A DNA stretch of 5,360 nt from Acidimicrobiia bacterium. Lineage in GTDB: Bacteria > Actinomycetota > Acidimicrobiia > Spongiisociales > UBA5794. This document shows, piece by piece, positions 1 through 5,316 of this stretch. Below the pieces are notes generated by a model, which was not told the DNA's origin, ran no database searches, and saw only the letters and a program-made list of their open reading frames with translations. A program made the translations under genes and the position numbers. Location: positions 1-5,360 of the forward strand of contig JAUVPA010000128.1 of assembly GCA_030598905.1 (NCBI GenBank). The letters run 5' to 3'. Position 1 is the first letter of the stretch, and each line of letters opens with the position of its first letter.

Positions 1-1094
1 ACGCCAGGCATACGGGTCGTGAACTCAGAAACGAGACCGAGCGGACCGAAGGCTTCCGCCGCTTCGGTCGTGAATTCCGGCTCGACGGTCTCGATGATCG
101 GCAAGTCACCGCTGTTGCCACTGGAGGTCGCCGCCTCGTACAGAACCGCTGCGACCGCCAGGCCGTCGATCGTCGTTCCGCTCTTGGAAGGGATGATCGT
201 CACCGTGTCGGTCTCGATGTCGATCTCGAAGTCGGCGTTGACTGGCGCGATCTCGTAGCTGGACTTGTAAGGATTGACGTACGCCTGGATCACTCTTTCG
301 TCGAGGCCGATCTCGATCGTGGTCGGGGAGTTCGTCATGACTTCGACGGTGGCCGCTTTCGCGAGCGTTACAGACGGGATCATGAGACGGAAGTCGTATT
401 TGGTGTTCGACAGGATCACCGGTTGCCCGATCAGGTTGTCGAGTTCGGCAAGTGCTTCGTCGATGTCGGACAGGGCCAGTGCCGGCTGTGTGTTGTAGAG
501 CGGCAGCTCGGCGCCCTCGAGGCCCGGCTGGGCGAGAACGTCAAAGACGATCCCCGCGCCGGCCGTGACATCGAGCGCCAATCCGACACGTGGATACTCG
601 AAGTCGATGGATCCGTCGACCATGGCGAGGCGCCCGTCGAACACGCGCTCTGCATTGGTGATTGCGGCATCGTCCCAAGCCGTGAGCTGGGAGGAGATGG
701 CGTCCTCATCGGCAGTGACGGTGACCGGCACGTCGATGATCTTGGAGAAGCTGTTGAACCAGCCGCTGAGGCCCATTTTTCGAGCTGCCATCGCTTGAGC
801 GACCGCTGCCTGAATATCGACGGACAGGCCGACGGTTGTCCCGTCCAGGTCATACGACTGCTCATTGATGGTGAACGTCGCAGGTTCGGCGAGCAGTTCG
901 GCCTCGTACGCCTCAACCGCCGCGACCGCATCTGCTTCGCCGAGCCCGCCGACGGGCACACCTGCGATCGTCACGTTCCTCGGCACTTCACCGGAGGACA
1001 CGACGCGATCGGCCAACCACACCGCTGCAGGAAGCAACAGGATGGCGAGCGGTACCGCGATGAAGAGCGCGGCTCTCGACTTGCGAGCGGTCAT
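1..1094 (-). CDS. VanW/YoaR-family cell-wall protein with two PG_binding_4-like repeats (3' end outside window)
   Basis: The frame is open from the ATG at 1094-1092 to the left edge, giving 364 codons without a stop. Residues about 7-32 are a hydrophobic segment after a basic MTARKSR start, which fits an uncleaved signal anchor with the rest outside the membrane. The motif VTIAGVPVGGLGEADA (41-56), followed by a stretch ending in an AVAQAMAARKMG-like helix, is typical of the YoaR/VanW N-terminus. Residues about 60-190 and 208-340 look like two copies of the PG_binding_4 fold, each with a 'YPRVGLALDV' or 'IPSKSGTTIDG'-type strand-turn. The last visible residues, LGLVSEFTTRMPG (352-364), match the usual start of the VanW domain. 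VanW proteins occur in some vancomycin-resistance clusters, but most are chromosomal envelope proteins of unknown function, so a resistance role is not implied. A GGAGA lies 4 bases before the ATG. The gene is divergent from the nuclease gene. Confidence 0.85.
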   Translation of the reverse strand, partial: MTARKSRAALFIAVPLAILLLPAAVWLADRVVSSGEVPRNVTIAGVPVGGLGEADAVAAVEAYEAELLAEPATFTINEQSYDLDGTTVGLSVDIQAAVAQAMAARKMGLSGWFNSFSKIIDVPVTVTADEDAISSQLTAWDDAAITNAERVFDGRLAMVDGSIDFEYPRVGLALDVTAGAGIVFDVLAQPGLEGAELPLYNTQPALALSDIDEALAELDNLIGQPVILSNTKYDFRLMIPSVTLAKAATVEVMTNSPTTIEIGLDERVIQAYVNPYKSSYEIAPVNADFEIDIETDTVTIIPSKSGTTIDGLAVAAVLYEAATSSGNSGDLPIIETVEPEFTTEAAEAFGPLGLVSEFTTRMPG

Positions 1095-1097
1095 GGT

Positions 1098-1104
1098 GTC
1101 TCCG
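1098..1104 (-). promoter_or_regulatory. Ribosome binding site of the VanW-family gene
   Basis: Read on the minus strand, CCGGAGA ends 4 bases before the ATG at 1094. The GGAGA core is a fair SD match. It supports this start and contrasts with the three SD-less starts on the plus strand. Confidence 0.55.
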
Positions 1105-1126
1105 GCAGAGCTGCCAACCAGAGAGG

Positions 1127-1132
1127 AGTATA
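1127..1132 (-). promoter_or_regulatory. Candidate -10 element (TATACT) for the VanW-family gene
   Basis: The minus-strand hexamer TATACT matches the TATAAT consensus at five of six positions. It ends 32 bases before the ATG at 1094, which would give a leader of roughly 25 bases that contains the SD. No convincing -35 is present at 16-19 bp spacing; the sequence there is CCCGGC-like. The call rests on the -10 and its position alone. Confidence 0.35.
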
Positions 1133-1179
1133 CGAACCAGGTCGTTTACGCCGGGTGATTGCCAGGCGGCTGCTGGGTG

Positions 1180-1214
1180 ATGGCCGATGGTTTATGGCTC
1201 ATGGCTCATGGCTG
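1180..1214. repeat. Five tandem heptamers, consensus ATGGCTC
   Basis: Five consecutive 7-base units begin at 1180, 1187, 1194, 1201 and 1208: ATGGCCG, ATGGTTT, ATGGCTC, ATGGCTC, ATGGCTG. All share ATGG, and the last three are identical except for the final base. The array lies between the divergent VanW and nuclease genes, upstream of the chosen nuclease start. ATG codons inside it at 1187 and 1208 could be mistaken for the nuclease start. Confidence 0.8.
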
Positions 1215-1218
1215 TCGG

Positions 1219-1236
1219 ACCGCCACATGTGGTGGT
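1219..1236. promoter_or_regulatory. 18-bp imperfect palindrome, possible operator
   Basis: The 10-bp core CCACATGTGG (1223-1232) is a perfect palindrome. Including flanks, 1219-1236 is symmetric except for one base pair (1222/1233). It sits between the heptamer array and a candidate promoter, touching the -35-like TTGGTC at 1236-1241. That is a plausible place for a dimeric repressor to bind. No regulator family is identified. Confidence 0.4.
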
Positions 1237-1264
1237 TGGTCGCTCCGCGGCGTTCGCATACCAT
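1236..1264 (+). promoter_or_regulatory. Candidate promoter for a leaderless nuclease mRNA
   Basis: TTGGTC (1236-1241) and TACCAT (1259-1264) are separated by exactly 17 bp. TACCAT ends 6 bases before the GTG at 1271, so a transcript starting 7 bases downstream of the -10 would begin at that GTG. TACCAT fits the actinobacterial TANNNT pattern. The -35 matches only in its first three bases. The match is suggestive, not proven. Confidence 0.35.
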
Positions 1265-1270
1265 CGCCGT

Positions 1271-2050
1271 GTGGTCGTTTTCCCCGAGCCGTATCCCGGA
1301 GAGCCGCTGACGGTTTCGGCGACGTTGCATCGTACGTACATCATGTGCCCACAACAGGCGCTGGGGCGTCTTCTTGGCGAGTATCCGAAGGAGACCGTAG
1401 CCTCCTTCAAGGGCAGCCTCGCTCACCGGCTGTTCGCCAGACATCTCGTCAAGGGCCCGATCGGTGAGGACGACGTCGCTGGTGTTTGTCGGGAGGAGAT
1501 CGGTGCCGGCCTCAACGCCAAGCTGAGTTCGATCGGCATCAACAAGCCCTCACAGTTGGCTCCCGTTCTGAGTGAGGTCGGCGACCTCTACCAGCGCTTC
1601 CGGAAATTCCCCACCGATGGTTTCCGCTCGGCCGAGGTCGCTCTCGAGTCTGAGCCGGTGGCCGGAGTCACACTGCGAGGTTCCGTGGATGCTGTCTTCG
1701 ACGACCCCGACTACGGCACGAGGCTCATCGATTGGAAGACTGGGACGCACCTCGACGACGCTCCCGTTCAACTGGCCTTCTACGCCATGGCGTGGGCCTT
1801 CGAGAAGGGAGATGTTCCCGGCAGAGCGGAAGCCGTCTCCGTGAAGACCGGCGAACGTATAACGATCGAGCCGTCCCCGTCCTCGGCAGCGGAAACTGCC
1901 GCCCAGGTCGCGGACATGGTCGGCGAGCTGCGCAAAACGTTCGAGAGCGGCGAGGACCTGGAGCGTACGGCAGGACCGCACTGCGCGTGGTGCCCGCTCC
2001 TCGACGATTGCTCGGAAGGAGCGGCAGCCGTCAAGGTCACCCGTTCCTGA
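1271..2050 (+). CDS. RecB/Cas4-like PD-(D/E)XK nuclease with a predicted 4Fe-4S cluster
   Basis: A 259-residue protein with the PDDEXK_1 (RecB C-terminal/Cas4/AddB) pattern in order: first cysteine C26 in YIMCPQQ; GSLAH with H52; E122/E126 region; D140 in RGSVDAVFDDP; D154-W-K156 in LIDWKTG (the D-x-K motif); Q167 and Y171 in VQLAFYAMAW; then C238-x2-C241-x5-C247 in CAWCPLLDDC. One early cysteine plus a C-terminal CxxCx5C is the known Fe-S ligand arrangement of AddB and Cas4 nucleases, so metal-dependent DNA cleavage is expected. It is only a nuclease module, without helicase motifs, and no CRISPR array or cas gene is visible, so cas4 is not assigned. A role in repair or recombination is inference. 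The frame opens at 1181, with ATG at 1187 and 1208 and GTG at 1229 and 1232. GTG 1271 is chosen because homologues have short N-termini before the first CP motif, the upstream codons lie in the repeat, and a promoter fits it. No SD is seen. An 81-bp spacer separates it from mca. Confidence 0.82.
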   Translation: MVVFPEPYPGEPLTVSATLHRTYIMCPQQALGRLLGEYPKETVASFKGSLAHRLFARHLVKGPIGEDDVAGVCREEIGAGLNAKLSSIGINKPSQLAPVLSEVGDLYQRFRKFPTDGFRSAEVALESEPVAGVTLRGSVDAVFDDPDYGTRLIDWKTGTHLDDAPVQLAFYAMAWAFEKGDVPGRAEAVSVKTGERITIEPSPSSAAETAAQVADMVGELRKTFESGEDLERTAGPHCAWCPLLDDCSEGAAAVKVTRS

Positions 2051-2065
2051 ATATCCGACATCGGG

Positions 2066-2117
2066 GCGCCCATGTAGTGCCGGTAGCGCCGCCGGAGCGG
2101 CGCGCCCATGTAGTGCC
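2066..2117. repeat. Pair of 16-bp direct repeats, 36 bp apart, flanking a hairpin
   Basis: GCGCCCATGTAGTGCC occurs at 2066-2081 and again, identically, at 2102-2117. Starts are 36 bp apart, with a 20-bp GC-rich spacer containing a hairpin. The unit fills most of the gap between the nuclease and mca and resembles a small REP-like or dispersed intergenic element. Read on the minus strand, both copies encode the peptide HYMGAP within a small open frame, but nothing else supports translation. Confidence 0.75.
2086..2103. terminator. GC-rich hairpin between nuclease and mca, possible terminator
   Basis: GCGCCGC (2086-2092) pairs perfectly with GCGGCGC (2097-2103) across a 4-base loop, CGGA. Such an all-GC 7-bp stem would be very stable in RNA. 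It lies 36 bp after the nuclease stop and has no T-tract, so it could be a U-less actinobacterial terminator, an RNA-stability element, or just the core of the surrounding repeat element. Confidence 0.4.
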
Positions 2118-2122
2118 ATACT
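2117..2122 (+). promoter_or_regulatory. Candidate -10 element (CATACT) for mca
   Basis: CATACT ends 9 bases before the ATG at 2132 and differs from TATACT only in the first base, which is also the last base of the second direct repeat. There is no SD between it and the ATG, so a leaderless or nearly leaderless transcript is possible. No -35 match is seen at 17-18 bp. Confidence 0.25.
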
Positions 2123-2131
2123 CCCGGTCCG

Positions 2132-2974
2132 ATGAACAGATCGCTCGTTGCGCTGCACGCCCACCCCGACGACGAGTCCTCCAAGGGTGCGGGCACGGTG
2201 GCGAAATACGCCGAAATGGGTGTGCGCTGCGTCCTCGTGACTGCAACAGGCGGCGAGGCGGGAGACATCCTCAACCCGGCGATGAATCGCCCCGAAGTCG
2301 CCGAGAACCTTGCCGACATCCGGCGCCGCGAACTCGACGAAGCGGCAGCCATCATTGGGTACAAAGAGGTCGAGATGCTCGGCTATCGCGACTCCGGAAT
2401 GCCGGGATCTGATGCCAACCGGCACCCCGATGCCTTCGTCAATGCCGACTTCGATGAGGCGCTGGCTCGGATCGTCGCCATCATCCGCAGTGTGCGTCCA
2501 GAGGTGATGCTCGGCTACGACGACCACGAGTTCTATCCACATCCCGACCATCTTCGGATCCATGATCTCTCGCTGGCGGCCTTCAAAGCCGCCGCCGATC
2601 CGGCCAGGTTCACAGAGGCCGGGCCCGCATGGCAGATCGACCGCTTGTACGCACCGGTCTTCACCGCGCGTCGGCTGTACACACTCAGCGATGCCATGGA
2701 GGCGGCAGGACGGGAGTCGCCGTTCACGCGATGGCTCGACAGCCTCCCCCGCGATGCGGCCGACGATCGGGCTCTCACCCATGTCGAGATGGGTGCATAC
2801 ATCGAACAGGCGCGCGATGCCTTGCGAGCTCACGCCACTCAAGTGGACCCGAACGGCTTCTGGTTCCAGATTCCCACTGCCATGATCCGCGACGTCTATC
2901 CGTACGAGGACTTCGAGCTGCTCGCCGAGTCGGAGGAGGGCGACAAGCCCGAGCATGAGCTCTTTTCCCTGTGA
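2132..2974 (+). CDS. mca: Mycothiol S-conjugate amidase (Mca), LmbE/PIG-L family
   Basis: The 280-residue protein has the length and motifs of Mca, the zinc amidase that cleaves mycothiol S-conjugates of drugs and electrophiles. The products are GlcN-Ins, which is recycled to mycothiol, and a mercapturic acid, which is exported. HAHPDDESSKGAG (9-21) supplies zinc ligands H11 and D14 and the presumed general base D13. YPHPDH (135-140) supplies H137 (presumed acid) and zinc ligand H140. K18 in 'SSKGA' is the residue that separates Mca from the paralogous deacetylase MshB. Further Mca-like blocks are TGGEAGDILNPAMNRPEV (39-56), LGYRDSGMP (83-91) and AHATQVDPNGFWFQIP (233-248). The usual YDENGGYPHPDH is YDDHEFYPHPDH here. 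The ATG follows an in-frame TAG at 2111-2113 and is the first possible ATG. No SD is seen. The protein is cytosolic. The GTPase operon begins 24 bp downstream. Confidence 0.9.
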   Translation: MNRSLVALHAHPDDESSKGAGTVAKYAEMGVRCVLVTATGGEAGDILNPAMNRPEVAENLADIRRRELDEAAAIIGYKEVEMLGYRDSGMPGSDANRHPDAFVNADFDEALARIVAIIRSVRPEVMLGYDDHEFYPHPDHLRIHDLSLAAFKAAADPARFTEAGPAWQIDRLYAPVFTARRLYTLSDAMEAAGRESPFTRWLDSLPRDAADDRALTHVEMGAYIEQARDALRAHATQVDPNGFWFQIPTAMIRDVYPYEDFELLAESEEGDKPEHELFSL

Positions 2975-2983
2975 GTGGTCTGC

Positions 2984-2989
2984 TGTAAT
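2984..2989 (+). promoter_or_regulatory. Candidate -10 element (TGTAAT) for the GTPase operon
   Basis: TGTAAT matches TATAAT at five of six positions and ends 9 bases before the GTG at 2999, in the mca-GTPase gap. There is no SD in the gap. The sequence 17 bp upstream (TCTTTT, within the mca end) is not a good -35. It may give a near-leaderless transcript for the GTPase operon, although read-through from mca is equally possible. Confidence 0.35.
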
Positions 2990-2998
2990 TCGTAGACC

Positions 2999-4270
2999 GT
3001 GATCGACAGCGACCTCATCGACAGAATCGCTTCACAGATCGCCGATCAACCAGATTCGGTGGAGCTTCTCGAACGCCTGCACGGCTCCGTCGCGGACGCG
3101 AATCGCCCGCTGGTGGTCGGAGTGTTCGGCACGAGCGGTACCGGGAAGACGTCGATCGTGAACGCGATCGCCGGGGACGTCGTTGGCGACGTGGGCCCGA
3201 TGCGGCCGACAACGCGCACGGTCACCTCCTGGGGAAGTGAGTCCCCGCGTCTGGACGCGCATCACATCGACGCAGACTCGGCTTTCATCCTCGTCGATAC
3301 TCCTCCCTTCGATCACGACCCCGAAACGGCTCGTGACGTGATGCTGCACTGTGACGTCGCACTCGTCGTGAGCTCGCGCAACCGGTACGCCGACGGCTCG
3401 ACGAAAGCCGTTCTGACGGAAGCAGCTCGATTGGGCGTCGTACCGCTGTTCGCGGTCAACCGGCTGAGTCCGGACATCGCGGGGGAAGTAGCCCGCGATG
3501 CGGCTGAGAAAACCGGGATGGCCGTCGTCGCGATCTCCGAACGGGACGACACTCTCGACGTGTCTCGTCTCATCGAGCAGCTCGAGATCCTGGCGTCGAA
3601 TACCGCCGTGGTGCGCATCGATCGAGCGTCGGCGGTGGCGGAGCAGGCGGCGACCGATTTGCGGGCGATGGCAGGCCAGCTGAGGGAACGCGCCGCAACC
3701 CGGCGGTCCGTTGTCGGCCGTGTTGACAAAGCGTTTACAAGTGCGGCCGTCGATCGGGACGAATTGAAGCCACTCATCGACCGACGGAGAGAAGACGTGC
3801 TGGACGTGATTGTTTCTCTCCTGAACCGGTCCGGTGCGGAGGCGTTTTCGGGCTCGCGTGATGCCCTCCGCGATGCCGATTTCACTGCGCCGTTGGTGAA
3901 CGTGGAGCGGCTCGTCGCGGCGGACCGCGCCTCGATAGCGCGTTGGTTCGACGAGACGGCGGTGAGTGCTGCTGCCGCGCTGCGGCCTCGCTGGCTGGCG
4001 CGGTGGAGTCGGGAGGCGGCCATGGACACACTATGGCGCGCAGCACTCGACGACCGAACCGTTCCCGCACGCAGAGTGCGAATGCAGGCGCGTTCGCGGT
4101 GGCGGACGTCGCGGGACACGGCATCGGACGCCCTGGATGGACGTCTCTCCTCCCGTCTTGATGCTCGCCGCCGGCTCGTCGAATCCGTCTTGGGTTCCGA
4201 CGTTCCCGATCCCGATCGAGTGGAGGCTCTGGCGGTAGAGTTGACTGAGTTGGCGAGGGGGTCAGCCTGA
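2999..4270 (+). CDS. P-loop GTPase 1, dynamin-like or Era-like, with divergent G3 and G4 motifs
   Basis: The 423-residue protein has an N-terminal GTPase domain (about 35-200) and a long helical C-terminal part. The P-loop is GTSGTGKT (44-51), followed by SIVNAIAG as in Era/dynamin-type GTPases. RPTTRTV (69-75) is the likely G2/switch I. G3 is LVDTPPFDHD (98-107), where DxxG has Pro in place of Gly. G4 is FAVNRLSPD (151-159), where NKxD reads NRLS and lacks the guanine-specifying Asp. AIS (178-180) may be G5. Residues about 204-275 form Ala/Arg/Glu-rich, probably coiled-coil helices. The tail (about 310-400) is rich in Arg and Trp, and no membrane segment is apparent. The GTG start follows an in-frame TAG at 2993-2995 and has no SD; GTG 3059 is the next candidate. 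The gene overlaps GTPase 2 by one base. The cellular role is unknown; a partner or regulator of GTPase 2 is inferred from the pairing. It could instead bind ATP or have weak guanine specificity. Confidence 0.8.
   Translation: MIDSDLIDRIASQIADQPDSVELLERLHGSVADANRPLVVGVFGTSGTGKTSIVNAIAGDVVGDVGPMRPTTRTVTSWGSESPRLDAHHIDADSAFILVDTPPFDHDPETARDVMLHCDVALVVSSRNRYADGSTKAVLTEAARLGVVPLFAVNRLSPDIAGEVARDAAEKTGMAVVAISERDDTLDVSRLIEQLEILASNTAVVRIDRASAVAEQAATDLRAMAGQLRERAATRRSVVGRVDKAFTSAAVDRDELKPLIDRRREDVLDVIVSLLNRSGAEAFSGSRDALRDADFTAPLVNVERLVAADRASIARWFDETAVSAAAALRPRWLARWSREAAMDTLWRAALDDRTVPARRVRMQARSRWRTSRDTASDALDGRLSSRLDARRRLVESVLGSDVPDPDRVEALAVELTELARGSA
4255..4261 (+). promoter_or_regulatory. Ribosome binding site of GTPase 2
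   Basis: GAGGGGG lies inside the last codons of GTPase 1, with 8 bases between it and the ATG at 4270. It supports that start and allows independent as well as coupled initiation. Confidence 0.45.
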
Positions 4271-5316
4271 TGGTTGGGCTCGTTGAGCTCATCGATCTCC
4301 TCGATCTGGCCGTCGAGCGTTCTCGGGACGTGGTCGATCCAACTGTTCGAGCCAGGGCAGCAGCTGCGGCCGATATGGCAAGGCGCCGCCGCGGATTCCT
4401 CGGTGACGTCCTCGTTGTCGCTCTTGCGGGTGGCACCGGGTCCGGGAAGTCGAGCCTCCTCAACGCCATCGCCGGGGAGGATCTGGTGTCGGTGAGTCAC
4501 ATACGTCCGCACACCGATGAGGCCGTCGCCTGGGTTTCGGATGAAGCAGATGTCGGAGTGGGTCTGCTCCTTGACGATCTCGGTGTCGATCGAAGGATCG
4601 CGAACTCGACTCTCCCGAGTGTTGTGCTCATCGACTTGCCCGATCTCGACAGCGTCACCGAATGGCATCGGCATCTGGTCGAAGAGCTGTTGCCCAGGGT
4701 GGACGCAGTGATCTGGGTGTTCGATCCGATCAAGTACCACGATCCCGCAATCCACCGCGACTTTCTCCGTCCCCTCTCGGCATATGGAGACCAGTTCACG
4801 TTTGTTCTCAACCAGGTCGACCGGCTCGCGCCCGTTGATGTCGATTTGGTGGCCGCACACCTTCGCGGGACGCTCGAGGCAGATGGCTTCGCTTTTCCAG
4901 ACGTGTATGCGGTCGCGGCTCGTCCGGCCGAGGGGAATCCGATCGCGATCGACCAGCTGCGAGATCACCTCGGTGCGGAGGAGGACACAAAGTCGCGTAT
5001 CCAGCACAAGATCGCTCTGGATTTGAGAGCGGCAGCCATGGCGCTCGCCGAAGGCGATGATCTGTGGCGCGGCAACCCGACGGGGTTCACCGCTCTGAAC
5101 GCTGATGCTGTGGCGACCATCGGGAACCTGCAGCGAATAGTTGGAAGGCCGACGGGCAAGAGGCTCGGGGAGGCTTTGGCTGCCGACAGCGACGAAGATC
5201 CGACTGCGGCGGTGACCGAAGCGCTGTGGGATCGTGGTTATTTGGGCGCGACACTGACATCGCTCGGTGTGACAATCGCCGAGCGGATCAACGAGACGAT
5301 CGACGGGAAGGTCTGA
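4270..5316 (+). CDS. P-loop GTPase 2, actinobacterial YfjP-like/dynamin-related GTPase
   Basis: The 348-residue protein has an N-terminal helical lead (1-45) and a GTPase domain (about 46-240). G1 is GGTGSGKS (54-61) followed by SLLNAIAGE. G2 is probably T82 in RPHTDEAVAW. G3 is LIDLPDLDS (120-128), with Asp in place of the DxxG glycine; this DLPDxDS form recurs in actinobacterial GTPases annotated YfjP-like or dynamin-like. G4 is FVLNQVDRL (178-186), NQVD for NKxD with the Asp kept. AVAAR (214-218) is the likely G5. WVFDPIKYHDPAIHRDFLRPL (149-169) is another block typical of that family. The tail (about 245-348) is helical with no clear membrane segment. The ATG overlaps the GTPase 1 stop (TGATG), and its own stop overlaps the next ATG the same way. 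It probably acts with GTPase 1. A membrane or cell-division role, as for actinobacterial dynamin pairs, is possible but not shown. Confidence 0.85.
   Translation: MVGLVELIDLLDLAVERSRDVVDPTVRARAAAAADMARRRRGFLGDVLVVALAGGTGSGKSSLLNAIAGEDLVSVSHIRPHTDEAVAWVSDEADVGVGLLLDDLGVDRRIANSTLPSVVLIDLPDLDSVTEWHRHLVEELLPRVDAVIWVFDPIKYHDPAIHRDFLRPLSAYGDQFTFVLNQVDRLAPVDVDLVAAHLRGTLEADGFAFPDVYAVAARPAEGNPIAIDQLRDHLGAEEDTKSRIQHKIALDLRAAAMALAEGDDLWRGNPTGFTALNADAVATIGNLQRIVGRPTGKRLGEALAADSDEDPTAAVTEALWDRGYLGATLTSLGVTIAERINETIDGKV

Noticed and set aside
431..961. Minus-strand open frame of 176 codons inside the VanW gene
   Set aside because: It is in another frame on the same strand as the VanW gene, low in complexity (Ser/Arg/Pro-rich) and without recognisable motifs.
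1..1094. Vancomycin resistance determinant
   Set aside because: VanW-family proteins are common in genomes without glycopeptide resistance, and no vanA/B ligase, vanH or vanX is present here.
1187..1270. Nuclease start at ATG 1187 or 1208
   Set aside because: Both ATGs are part of the tandem heptamers, have no SD, and would add 21-28 residues that family members usually lack. The choice of GTG 1271 is only moderately secure.
423..1310. Plus-strand open frame of 295 codons over the VanW gene and the intergenic region
   Set aside because: It is antisense to a minus-strand frame with a signal anchor, PG_binding_4-like repeats and a VanW start. Its His/Arg/Gly-rich translation matches nothing recognisable.
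1271..2050. Assignment of the nuclease as Cas4 of a CRISPR system
   Set aside because: The cysteine pattern fits Cas4 but is equally typical of other RecB-like Fe-S nucleases. No spacer-repeat array or other cas gene is visible. The 36-bp spaced pair at 2066-2117 has only two copies and a hairpin spacer, so it is not a CRISPR.
1550..2956. Minus-strand open frame of 468 codons across the nuclease and mca
   Set aside because: It spans two well-supported plus-strand genes and the repeat-bearing spacer, and no motif is recognisable. High G+C makes stops rare in this frame.
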